NCBI GenBank assembly: GCA_008508345.1
Contig: QNGE01002648.1
Coordinates: 18,034-82,033 of the forward strand
Direction: 5' to 3'
Length of the DNA: 64,000 nucleotides
Source of the DNA: Paragonimus westermani
Taxonomy: Eukaryota; Platyhelminthes; Trematoda; Plagiorchiida; Troglotrematidae
The notes beneath the pieces were generated by a model. It saw nothing but the letters and a program-made list of their open reading frames with translations, did not search any database and was not told where the DNA came from. Both the position numbers and the translations under genes were made by a program. Below are positions 58,501 through 61,782 of the stretch, in pieces. Numbering within the stretch: position 1 is the stretch's first letter; each line of letters begins with the position of its first letter.

Positions 58501-61433
58501 TGTTGGCCTGAATTAGAAAGGCATTAACTGAGTGTGGACCAGTCCACCGACAAGGACTGACTTCAGAAACGCTTTGAAGAAATGCTAATTTTGTAATAAC
58601 ACTATAATGCGTGAAGTTACGTTTCGACATAACAAAGATAACAGAAGAATGCCTGTACAGATCTCGTCGCATGTGACGTGTACGGAGCCACTCAGGGTCC
58701 TACCTACATGTGCTCTAACCGGTGTAAGCCCGAACGAACATGACCACGGAACATAGTTGGGAATGTTGGGTTGTACCGCTGGCCGCCAATCGCAACCAAG
58801 TTCAACCAAGCCTCACCTTGATTGCGGATGTGTACCTATCAACAGACGGATAACTGTAAATCAGCCCTCCTTGGGTGGTGAAGTAATTTCGAATTAGTGC
58901 AATCAAATCAGCTTACGTAAGTTATTAAAGAACTTCGTCTGAATTAAACGACATGAATGGATGTAACAACAATCAGTTTATATGCTGTTTAACTTCCGAT
59001 AAAGTAGAACATGTCGATATCGCAAGCTCCCTGAGGTATCTGCTCACATAAATGCCAGCGTACTATGAAATCGGAGATGATTAACATAACCGATTGAAGT
59101 GTTCCTAGTTGTGAAAACATCGGTTTGAAGTATTTTTGAAAACTTCAGTGATCTACACAGATGGCTGTGAATTAACCAGTTTCAACACGAACATCTCAGT
59201 CAAATGAAACTGCTGACCTGAGTTATTTTCAAGCATTCCTGGATGAAGTACAAACAGTGAGAACAGTGCTAGGTAAGTCAGTCAAATAACTCACAAAAAC
59301 TGCTTAAAAGCAGTAGGTTCTTATTCGGTTCCAACACTGAGTTTGCTTTCGTTTTTTGAAAATTTAAATTCAGGACAACATTTACCGTATAAAGGAGAAC
59401 TTCAACAAAAACTTCAGCGATGTTTATGCTAAAAAGGAGAGTAGTATCAACAAAATTCGCACCCGTCTGGCTCGAATTCGGAAGATTCTCGTAGACATAC
59501 AACAATCCAGTGTGACGAAGAGCATAATCGATCCAGCTTTCTCTCCAGAGGAACAACCAGAACTTTTGCTTACGGTCGACGATTCCGAGATTGCAGTTGA
59601 TCTATACCTATCTCCAGCAGAGCTGGCTGAACGCGAAACTCGCAGGTTAGCCGAGGAGGAACGACGTCGCCGTGAGAAGTTAGACAACTGGCGTGAAAGA
59701 GGTTTAGAGGAAATGATGGGCGGTGTTCTTGAGGTGCGCAAGGAAGATGAATTGAAGAAAGATATTCCAAAACCTGCATTTTTACTAATGGGCAAACCGA
59801 CTGCACACTGGACGCCAGACGATAGGCGGTTGTACGCGGAGTATGAACGCAAAGTGCAAGAATTAAACGAGGAGAGAGAAAAATACCGCAAGGTTTGTAT
59901 GCATACATCTACACAATTTTGGTAGGTCTAATTTGCATTGTACAACAAATCGTGTAACTAGAGCCAGAGTTTTGGAGGCTGAAATGCCCAATGCCTGTGT
60001 CACAAAATTAAGGGGCATTCAATAAGGTGGGTTCAGTAGTAAGTTTTATAATGTGGGGAACCTCTAGCGTATTTGTTCAGTCCATGTGTGCGGTTTACTG
60101 GGCACCATCTCATCAATGTATCAGACTTCACTCTCAGTGAAATCAACTGAGACCACGGTCAATAGTCTACGTAGTTCTGTACTGATGTTAAAAAACAACT
60201 GCTCCATAAACGTAATTTCTTATTTCAATGTGTGCTACGATTAAACTTCACCAACCAGTGTTCACTTTTGTCTACAGTTTCTGGTTTATCTACTTTAAAA
60301 CTGTTCTTTTCCTGTCACTCGGGGCCACAACGACATTTCCTTATGAATGTCATCTGATTATTACTTGCAACTGGACTACTTATTTTGCAAAATGTATGCA
60401 CATTGTTAATTTGTGCTTGGGGTCGGAAGGAGGGATTTTCTGAGTCAAACTTCAGTTGCTTCTCTCCCACGTTACTTCTGAACTGAGTTCACATTTTGTA
60501 TGACTTTAATATACGCGAGCGTCAGTGGCAAGCTTGATGCTGATGACGAAAGTGAGCCCACTTTGGGAGTTAACACTCACCACTGCTAACACTTTGTTAC
60601 TCGATCAGTTTTTCAAGGAAAGAAAAGGTTTTAAAAGGAGGTTTATGTAATCATCGCTTCGCTGGTGTCTTTCATGAATTCTCTTCTAATTAAGACATCA
60701 GAAATGTCACAAAAACTGCAAACAGCCCATTATTTACTGCAAGAGCAACATGGGACATATAATCTGTTTGTATATTGTGAGATCAGCAAACAATATAAAT
60801 ATCGTCACATTTATTTCATTCATTTTCAAGTAAACATTTTCAAATTACATTTTTTATTAATCAGACTAAAGGGTACGACTCTGCTTAACTAGCCAACTGT
60901 GGATGGGTGTTCCACACAGAATGGGAGAGTAAGTAAGAAAATAATGGTGCGAATGTGCACCACTGGAGTTCTATTTTCAGAATTTTAGTATATCGGACGA
61001 AACTGTGATACTCCTCGCGTGAATATGAATGAGCATATTTGTGTTTAAGTACCCTAACGGGGGGATCTACGAGCAGTTCGTTGAGTTTTCAAATGTTATG
61101 TTCGGCATTTGTTTAACAAATCCAAAATGACCGTTCTATTCCGCAGTTTTGCCAACTGAATAAGTTATTGAGACCATCTAACTGACTATATTCTTTCAGT
61201 TTCTCGAAGGTGACATGAAAAAAATGACTGCATTAATTGACGAAGAGAAGTCCAAGTTTGACGAACAACTGGTTGTACTCTTCAACGATTGGATTCGAGC
61301 ACAAATGGCCGTTTTGCATGAAGAGTTGAAGGTGTGGCGATTGAAGTGGATGCTACTAGTCGAGGAAGAAATGTTCGTGCAAGAAAGTGATCTGAACAAC
61401 ATGCTGAAAAAGACGGAGGATGAAGAAACTGAG
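10272..61433 (+). CDS. CFAP43: CFAP43-like ciliary tether protein gene, 20 exons, open at both ends
   Basis: This split gene encodes an orthologue of cilia- and flagella-associated protein 43 (WDR96/FAP43). That protein pairs with CFAP44 in the tether/tether head that anchors the two-headed inner dynein arm I1/f to the axonemal doublet; loss of it in mammals gives malformed sperm flagella. Twenty exons joined at GT-AG borders keep one frame for about 1,368 codons, with every phase agreeing. The first ~790 residues are WD-repeat-like (LHVWRVE, VINTWDCETGD, CGHDGLLVRT). The rest is charged coiled coil, including hallmark family segments such as LPEIERI, FDVELD-like FELDVDEQ, CWDRMEVKGR, DDMMGGVLE-like EEMMGGVLEVRKED and ELNEEREKYRK. 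Human CFAP43 has about 1,665 residues, so roughly the last 200-300 lie beyond the window. The start codon is unsettled. Identification rests on remembered family sequence, not a search. Confidence 0.92.
10621..10714 (+). CDS. CFAP43: CFAP43 exon B
   Basis: It is preceded by AAACAG and followed by GTCAGT. It enters in phase 1 and leaves in phase 2, and reads GKLELRQVTFSSSSFLATVS then IPDFLLSLW. This matches the family pattern of a hydrophobic strand followed by an L-P-(E/D)-F-x-L-x-L-W motif. The intron before it is only 48 bases. Confidence 0.88.
10764..10931 (+). CDS. CFAP43: CFAP43 exon C
   Basis: It enters in phase 2 after TTTTTTAG and leaves in phase 2 at AC|GTATGT. It contains LNTISFCPTDWRWIVATDN and RCLHVWRVE, a typical WD-repeat strand pair (family form: FNPxxWRQLxxSxxxxVxVWxIE). 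Introns on both sides are under 50 bases. Confidence 0.9.
10975..11108 (+). CDS. CFAP43: CFAP43 exon D
   Basis: It enters in phase 2 after TTTCCAG and leaves in phase 1 at ACAG|GTATTT. It reads SMVLPIQSVPLGF and then FDPVLPESAITG. The last part corresponds to the family segment YGPVLPLSAIAG, one of the clearest matches in the chain. Confidence 0.9.
11158..11292 (+). CDS. CFAP43: CFAP43 exon E
   Basis: The acceptor is TTTGAG at 11156-11157; only this start keeps the frame open in phase 1 and gives GIGTDRRLEFLDYLDETD. The exon then reads WSNTELLLIGCKYGELLLV, the family's W-(T/S)-x-x-x-(D/E)-L-x-I-G-C-x-x-G-x-L-L strand. The donor is ambiguous: GTTGTA after 11292 and GTACTG after 11295 both leave phase 1 and differ by one residue. 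Confidence 0.82.
11438..12015 (+). CDS. CFAP43: CFAP43 exon F
   Basis: The largest exon, entering in phase 1 after TTTTATAG and ending in phase 0 at GCG|GTATGT. It begins YSTDRMLDEVRSAMSSS, a serine-rich insert less conserved in the family. It then has LYTKHGLFCAGRDGVLRLI, matching the WD segment with the pattern Y-x-K-x-G-x-x-(A/C)-x-G-x-D-G. It ends with GMAVSPSYGRLTLCSRAGQL and VGLGLLGPEKKTVCA. Confidence 0.9.
12016..13756 (+). other. CFAP43 intron F-G
   Basis: This intron of 1,741 bases carries a tRNA-like sequence at 12974-13053. A short exon-like stretch near 12200-12233 (CAG before, GTAAAT after) was considered, but the protein of exons F and G joins without a gap in the family alignment, so I do not call it. 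Confidence 0.7.
12974..13053 (+). tRNA. tRNA-like sequence (tRNA pseudogene or tRNA-derived SINE)
   Basis: The ends GGCTTCG and CGAAGCC pair perfectly as a seven-base acceptor stem. A D arm GCTC...GAGC and a T arm GCTGG-TTCGAAT-CCAGC are intact, and they carry good pol III A-box (TAGCTCAGCTGG) and B-box (GGTTCGAATCC) matches. The part between the D and T arms is 31 bases long. Its best stem (TGCC/GGCA) leaves loop GCGTTGA, where position 33 is C instead of T, so no normal anticodon loop forms. It is therefore more likely a tRNA pseudogene or the head of a tRNA-derived repeat than a working tRNA gene. Confidence 0.65.
13757..13837 (+). CDS. CFAP43: CFAP43 exon G
   Basis: This 27-codon exon, phase 0 on both sides, is bordered by TTTGGCAG and GTAAAC. 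It reads TARKSGVINTWDCETGDLLG, a WD-repeat strand ending in T-W-D, matching the family segment L-x-x-S-G-E-I-C-V-W. Joined to exon F it continues the protein without a gap. Confidence 0.88.
15562..15960 (-). pseudogene. Unrecognised coding-like segment, copy 1 (minus strand)
   Basis: Read on the minus strand, the sequence from about 15960 gives NQHLAKLAKRAEILSDNPPR in a frame that stops at RELDRHI. After a TTTAG acceptor-like site a second frame (15831-15562) reads LKDDLVVLWAEILVSIRERA, then CELGIEGLTLLKDCWLQFDN and QNTYKKDD. The first ~220 bases are shared with 18539-18760 on the plus strand. Between the copies, differences in the two frames often spare the amino acid or are conservative, which suggests that the parent was coding. 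I do not recognise the protein. It may be a fragment of another gene carried here by duplication, or part of a mobile element. Confidence 0.45.
18450..18760 (+). pseudogene. Unrecognised coding-like segment, copy 2 (plus strand)
   Basis: An open frame from 18450 to 18662 reads TSSELSDRDDEVQAELKVDD and then WTNQHSAKSAKRAEVLSDN. After TTTAG at 18659-18662 a second frame continues GDLKDDLVVLWTEILVPNRE and CELGN. From 18539 onwards this is the inverted partner of the minus-strand segment at 15740-15960. The similarity ends near 18760, where the long second frame of copy 1 is lost. The function is unknown. Confidence 0.45.
19512..20018 (+). repeat. Repeat A, copy 2, with GATG microsatellite tail
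   Basis: It begins at GCATGTAGAAACGAAGTCG, the same point where the inverted copy at 46.3 kb begins, so this is a defined element end. From 19531 it is nearly identical to 1-445. It ends in a run of TGATGATGATG/GACGACGACG triplets (about 19963-20018). A fixed 5' end plus a microsatellite 3' end fits a short, possibly non-autonomous, non-LTR element. Confidence 0.75.
20194..20342 (+). CDS. CFAP43: CFAP43 exon H
   Basis: It is bordered by GACTGCAG and GG|GTAAGG; it enters in phase 0 and leaves in phase 2. It reads CCSLAASPLIPVVAVGVQSG and VLLIIDCSSPTRLRVV, then HRNPLTHIG. The family form is A-C-C-P-S-x-L-x-A-A-V-G-T-x-x-G. It joins exon G to exon I without a gap. Confidence 0.88.
20343..21594 (+). 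other. CFAP43 intron H-I
   Basis: 1,252 bases. An open frame at 21111-21335 does not resemble any known protein and has no splice sites in a matching phase. I see nothing else. Confidence 0.6.
21595..21698 (+). CDS. CFAP43: CFAP43 exon I
   Basis: It enters in phase 2 after CCTTTTTTAAG and leaves in phase 1 at GTAG|GTGAGT. It reads FETNGELLTTAADDEFSIVL and then SGRPINQFEPLGFV. The family counterpart is the strand ending in (K/R)-P-S-x-x-F-x-x-x-G-F. Confidence 0.88.
21699..25117 (+). other. CFAP43 intron I-J
   Basis: 3,419 bases. It contains an RTE-like relic on the minus strand (about 23480-24725). At 22893-23117 there is an unrecognised open frame, and near 23360-23430 a plus-strand stretch (QACRQLRRDRATLLNRREK) looks like the charged linker of a retroelement polyprotein. 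The remainder shows nothing recognisable. Confidence 0.65.
23480..24725 (-). pseudogene. RTE-like retrotransposon relic d
   Basis: A minus-strand frame of 245 codons (24722-23985) contains ELKLLKWRKTAGLYLYSPLF, then VHRGYCLSTLARVFRR and VVSVASNLLINLLARRLTNP. These are diverged forms of the RT segments seen at 61805-62305 (APGSDLLYPSLF, VPRDWCLSTVIPVFKK, LVSVASKLLTGLILRRLTKP). The piece at 23490-23700 matches the start of the C-terminal half. Most conserved residues are changed, so this is an old, inactive copy. Confidence 0.75.
25118..25258 (+). CDS. CFAP43: CFAP43 exon J
   Basis: It enters in phase 1 after TTCTTGTTAAG and leaves in phase 1 at TACA|GTAAGT. It reads AITGKVVSLTLLRHDTNRIF and then ILVTTGESVETGATDIFFYE. 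It corresponds to the family strand E-I-A-G-x-I-L-x-L-S followed by a G-(S/T)-x-L-E-I-F-like end. Confidence 0.88.
25259..34769 (+). other. CFAP43 intron J-K
   Basis: The longest intron, 9,511 bases. A solo LTR lies on the minus strand at 28871-29172. A weak tRNA-like T-arm (GGATTCGAACTC) occurs near 27995. Open frames at 30579-30953, 32916-33386 (minus) and 33199-33390 are not recognisable. The protein of exons J and K joins without a gap, so no further exon is expected here. Confidence 0.65.
28871..29172 (-). repeat. Solo LTR, family B
   Basis: The inverted sequence matches the LTR-like copies at 47886-48190 and 55059-55352. It starts TGTATAGCAGGCAG and ends CTTCTGTGAACA on the minus strand, with TG...CA borders. 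It contains the shared TTGTGAGTAGTATA-type motif near its start. No five-base target duplication is evident, so the exact borders may be off by a few bases. Confidence 0.75.
34770..34978 (+). CDS. CFAP43: CFAP43 exon K
   Basis: It enters in phase 1 after TTGACTTGTAG and ends in phase 0 at ATGAAG|GTAACC. It reads GSYVHSDSCRSLREDSIHLM, HFNSPMSSVCL and then FAADVFQRKIHTFVLPDES. The last part corresponds to the family segment Y-C-S-x-V-x-Y-I-C-H-Y-x-L-P-E-E. It joins directly to exon J across a 9.5 kb intron. Confidence 0.87.
34979..36609 (+). other. CFAP43 intron K-L (or two introns)
   Basis: 1,631 bases, AT-rich except for the open frame at 35306-35638. If that frame is an exon, the two introns would be 327 and about 990 bases. 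Nothing else is recognisable. Confidence 0.6.
35306..35617 (+). CDS. Possible extra CFAP43 exon (Ser/Gln-rich, uncertain)
   Basis: A long open frame follows TAAACTAG at 35305 and could end at GAG|GTGGTA (35617) or TCC|GTTTAA (35632). Either choice keeps phase 0 on both sides, as required between exons K and L. It reads GTQSTSRQVVGSAVSFQGAS, HSAQQQYSLQQPSLPTQRR and GVTLRSTPGLTPGANTT. It is low in hydrophobic residues, so likely disordered, and richer in G+C than the introns around it. I know of no counterpart in the family. It could be a lineage-specific insert or not an exon at all. Confidence 0.42.
36610..36756 (+). CDS. CFAP43: CFAP43 exon L
   Basis: 49 codons in phase 0 on both sides, bordered by CTCTTTTAG and GTGAGC. 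It reads SPFKSVSLLRDGSRVQLSRV and then VNIMVVSYSDGVIELIEV. This is a WD-like blade (V-x-x-x-x-S-x-D-G-x-I-x-L) at the place where the family has its next propeller strand. Confidence 0.82.
36757..39755 (+). other. CFAP43 intron L-M
   Basis: 2,999 bases, mostly AT-rich and featureless. A stretch at 39565-39665 resembles the 3' tail of the RTE copy at 63.5 kb. Confidence 0.6.
39565..39665 (+). repeat. RTE-like 3' tail fragment with GAAT microsatellite
   Basis: TTCTAAGTTATTCCAGGTCA followed by GGTGAGCAGCAA and ATGGCCAGGCTGAGAC is similar to the region after the stop codon of the RTE copy at 63500-63600. It ends in a GAATGAATGAA-type run. Microsatellite ends of this kind are usual for RTE elements. 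Confidence 0.5.
39756..39886 (+). CDS. CFAP43: CFAP43 exon M
   Basis: It enters in phase 0 after CTCTTTTTCAG and leaves in phase 2 at CC|GTAAGT. It reads LSIIKTIAIHERDQVGAIFA and then STLISCGHDGLLVRTEIP, a clear WD-repeat strand (S-C-G-H-D-G) that closes the propeller half of the protein. Confidence 0.9.
39887..41071 (+). other. CFAP43 intron M-N
   Basis: 1,185 bases with nothing recognisable. Confidence 0.6.
41072..41486 (+). CDS. CFAP43: CFAP43 exon N (start of coiled-coil half)
   Basis: It enters in phase 2 after TTCTGCTTCAG and ends in phase 0 at AACA|GTGAGT. It begins with a proline/serine linker (PHSGSKPVPLPSLSGDH), then YQVKRRLETPILLGTETK. The last third, RPTWTEECEKDAHALEDQVY and REKLRGELAEIRK, is the charged P-T-W-T-x-x-x helix entry typical of the family. 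The middle acidic part is poorly conserved. Confidence 0.88.
42494..42705 (-). repeat. LTR, family B, shortened copy
   Basis: On the minus strand the sequence begins TGCACAATAGGCAACATCGG with GTGAGTAGTATAGC shortly after, and ends near GGTTTCACATAACCTGTAGG and GTGCAATAAACAAC. These match the start and end parts of the LTR at 55059-55352. It is about 90 bases shorter than the other copies. Confidence 0.65.
42860..43757 (+). pseudogene. DDE transposon copy 1, truncated and folded back on itself
   Basis: The first 400 bases match the noncoding leader of copy 2 (49640-50060, inverted). From about 43270 the frame gives ISPETRRPTIEAFEKDGDWR, AYKRLHVDCISHEAQPRKGH and LTESEIDMLLE with several stops, the helix-turn-helix region of the transposase. 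The match breaks at 43583. After a spacer, 43604-43757 carries the next part of the gene in inverted orientation and overlaps the forward part by 44 bases (43540-43583 against 43713-43756). All catalytic regions are missing, so it is inactive. Confidence 0.85.
43908..44033 (+). CDS. CFAP43: CFAP43 exon O
   Basis: 42 codons in phase 0 on both sides, bordered by CCTTTGCAAG and GTAAAT. It reads NSQLPEIERIGRQEFELDVD and EQAAILEETENAVKQ. This is the family's L-P-x-(I/L)-E-(K/R)-(I/L)-x-x-x-E-F-x-L-D-x-(E/D)-E motif, one of its best landmarks. Confidence 0.92.
46284..46549 (-). repeat. Repeat A, copy 3 (inverted, shorter)
   Basis: On the minus strand it starts GCATGTAGAAACAAAGTCG, as copy 2 does. 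It follows that copy through the GTGACGTGGGAGCA and CTTCCTTG/GAAGCTGTCCTGATGA region, with a 30-base internal gap, and stops about 250 bases short of the copy 2 tail. It is more diverged than copies 1 and 2 are from each other. Confidence 0.75.
47886..48190 (+). repeat. Solo LTR, family B
   Basis: It starts TGTATAACAGGCAG and ends GTCTTTTGTGGACA (TG...CA). It matches 28871-29172 inverted and 55059-55352 direct, including GTGAGTAGTATA near its start, ATGAGTGTACGCGTTTG in the middle and GCGCAATAAACTAAC near its end. No gag or pol follows. Confidence 0.78.
48540..48681 (-). other. Possible shifted C-terminal tail of the transposase
   Basis: Directly after the transposase stop, the next frame on the minus strand stays open for about 41 codons from 48670 (FLKLMFRLISDARSIDQAVR, then HLKPYTTDESAAFAQC and a stop). 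It reads as ordinary protein, so the stop at 48679-48681 may be a frameshift that cut off the original C-terminus. Confidence 0.4.
48682..49638 (-). CDS. Tc1/mariner-superfamily transposase (DD35E), copy 2
   Basis: A 318-codon open frame without internal stops encodes a DDE transposase of the IS630/Tc1/mariner superfamily, which would cut and paste its own element. Residues 9-45 form a helix-turn-helix (SPETRRRIIEAFERGDDWRT). The catalytic triad appears as WIDE (Asp157), LICDN (Asp241) and SPKLNPIENVW (Glu277). There are 35 residues between the second Asp and the Glu, hence DD35E. The usual mariner pattern is DD34D and the usual Tc1 pattern DD34E, so it belongs to one of the less common groups; I cannot name which. 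The start ATG gives MAGGRKYTC and is preceded by about 400 bases shared with copy 1. The C-terminus may be shifted out of frame. It lies antisense to CFAP43 inside intron O-P. Terminal inverted repeats were not found. Confidence 0.85.
   Translation of the reverse strand: MAGGRKYTCVSPETRRRIIEAFERGDDWRTVALLNGVKCNTAYKWLHVDCISYEAQPRKGHRSKILTESEIDMLLEWISVDPTITLQFLRLRVKAEFEKELSTTTISRYLDGRCITVKKLRQVPIGMNSNENLELRRLFAYRLMECYANAKTICWIDETNFSLFCTRSMGRSLKETRACVSVTKSRGRNLHLIGAMTPTLIVGYRTRRGVYNSNDCKGWLRTLLDQMKISTPMSNIVLICDNALCHTDLESVFAEELYNGGQILRLSPYSPKLNPIENVWSMVKARVKRQLQMHHETITGDPQGVQSQQEWRMRALQR
49639..50060 (-). mobile_element. DDE transposon copy 2, noncoding leader
   Basis: This region, read on the minus strand, is homologous along its length to 42860-43270 in front of copy 1. 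The match runs from the ATTAGAATTTCC block near 50030, with a short extension to TTTTCCATTAC near 50065, to the start codon. It marks the 5' side of the element. The outer border is not sharp, because copy 2 has an 18-20 base stretch near 50035-50055 that copy 1 lacks. Confidence 0.75.
50735..51004 (+). CDS. CFAP43: CFAP43 exon P
   Basis: 90 codons in phase 0 on both sides, bordered by GTGTTGGTAG and GTAAGT. It reads VREEIELSDLAKQFTWRILK, then KRCWDRMEVKGRTLKAFD and LEVCNFPLCARSQAELARL. The C-W-D-x-M-x-V-K-G-(R/K)-x-(L/I)-x-(A/S)-F core followed by x-V-x-N-F-P is a hallmark of CFAP43. The end is a basic helix (NRRRVQMHMEQE). Confidence 0.93.
51005..54615 (+). other. CFAP43 intron P-Q
   Basis: 3,611 bases, AT-rich. 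I found no element or gene in it. Confidence 0.6.
54616..54691 (+). CDS. CFAP43: CFAP43 exon Q (acidic micro-exon)
   Basis: 25 codons, bordered by CTGTGCAG and ATCG|GTATGT; enters in phase 0, leaves in phase 1. It reads HEELEEDEEQKADVNRVLAG and SI. It is a short acidic link between the preceding helix and the conserved Y-S-Q segment of the next exon. Confidence 0.82.
54831..54922 (+). CDS. CFAP43: CFAP43 exon R
   Basis: It enters in phase 1 after TTTTAACAAG and ends in phase 0 at CCAG|GTAAGC. It reads AIDCGGQNELCYSQMELYTR and then EQKIYQIMLIQ. The family form is Y-G-G-x-x-x-x-x-Y-S-Q-x-x-L-x-(S/T)-R-E-(E/Q)-K-I-x-Q-I-x-L-(L/I). There is no methionine at its start, and it is easy to miss at 31 codons. 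Confidence 0.9.
55059..55352 (+). repeat. LTR, family B, of a gag-bearing element
   Basis: It starts TGTATAACAGACGGCC and ends GTCACAACA (TG...CA), matching the solo copies at 28.9 and 47.9 kb. TGGTGCC at 55355-55361, two bases after the LTR, fits a primer-binding site for a tRNA whose 3' end is GGCACCA. Confidence 0.75.
55377..55929 (+). pseudogene. Gag-like relic of an LTR retrotransposon (two frameshifts)
   Basis: It starts shortly after the LTR and primer-binding site. The first frame reads LRLQPFEDGDTRSFLEDFED and EHAALKTLVKRRTKAMLDAA, the second DGQEAMQRFNEARLGQ and the third TAQLIEGLMVAIQDQVRIAH, then a stop at 55929. The opening pattern, a P-F-x-x-G-D line followed by a helical region, is typical of Ty3/Gypsy capsid proteins. 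No CCHC zinc knuckle, protease, RT or integrase is present before the inverted LTR fragment at 55984. The frames change near 55580 and 55710, so it is inactive. Confidence 0.7.
55984..56052 (-). repeat. Inverted LTR fragment, family B
   Basis: GTTGAGGCTTGCCTG, GAATGTACGCACTATACTAC and CCGAGTCTGCCTGTTATA are the reverse complement of the first ~70 bases of the family B LTR. It sits 55 bases after the gag stop and points the opposite way, unlike the direct repeat expected of an intact element. Confidence 0.7.
59374..59892 (+). CDS. CFAP43: CFAP43 exon S (core coiled coil)
   Basis: 173 codons in phase 0 on both sides, bordered by AAATTCAG and GTTTGT. It reads IKENFNKNFSDVYAKKES, then IRTRLARIRKIL, PELLLTVDDSEI, and a long charged helix (ERETRRLAEEERRRREKLDN-like). 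The block EEMMGGVLEVRKEDELKKDI is the most conserved stretch of the family, followed by PTAHWTPDDRRLYAEYERKV and ELNEEREKYRK. This exon alone is enough to identify the gene. Confidence 0.95.
59893..61199 (+). other. CFAP43 intron S-T
   Basis: 1,307 bases, AT-rich, with no element or gene recognised. Confidence 0.6.
61200..61433 (+). CDS. CFAP43: CFAP43 exon T
   Basis: 78 codons in phase 0 on both sides, bordered by ATTCTTTCAG and GAG|GTATCT. It reads FLEGDMKKMTALIDEEKSKF, DEQLVVLFNDWIRAQMAVLH and LKWMLLVEEEMFVQESDLNN. The pattern F-D-E-x-L-x-x-L-F-x-x-x-(V/I)-x-x-x-M, followed by a helix ending in L-L-x-E-E-E, continues the family coiled coil directly from exon S. The gene runs on past the window. 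Confidence 0.92.
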
Positions 61434-61782
61434 GTATCTGTGTCATTTTAGGACAGCTATACTCAAATTTACATTATCATATATCAGGGTTTCTCGTCCA
61501 ACTAAAGTGGGATTTTGGTATGTCTTCCACCACAGCACTATCTTAATGTGAACTTGGTCTAATTGGTGAATAGGTCCTTCAATGAAAGGAGCACGGCTTT
61601 ACGCTTGCCATAAGGAAATAACAGCTCAATCAATGTGACCAACATAGATATTGCAGGGCGTTTATTAATATTTTCGCGATGGCGCTAAAAGTGGCTGAAC
61701 AACACAGATGATTGTTGAGTGCGTGTGTGTCTGTTGACGAACACAGAACGGTTTTTTTGTGGGACTACTAGAAACCATGTCA
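61434..61782 (+). other. Intron after CFAP43 exon T, left part
   Basis: No recognisable feature. It borders the truncated 5' end of the RTE copy at about 61783. Confidence 0.55.

Larger units (their letters stand above)
54923..59373 (+). other. CFAP43 intron R-S
   Basis: 4,451 bases. It contains an LTR with a broken gag and an inverted LTR fragment (55059-56052). From 56053 to 59373 I recognise nothing. Confidence 0.7.
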
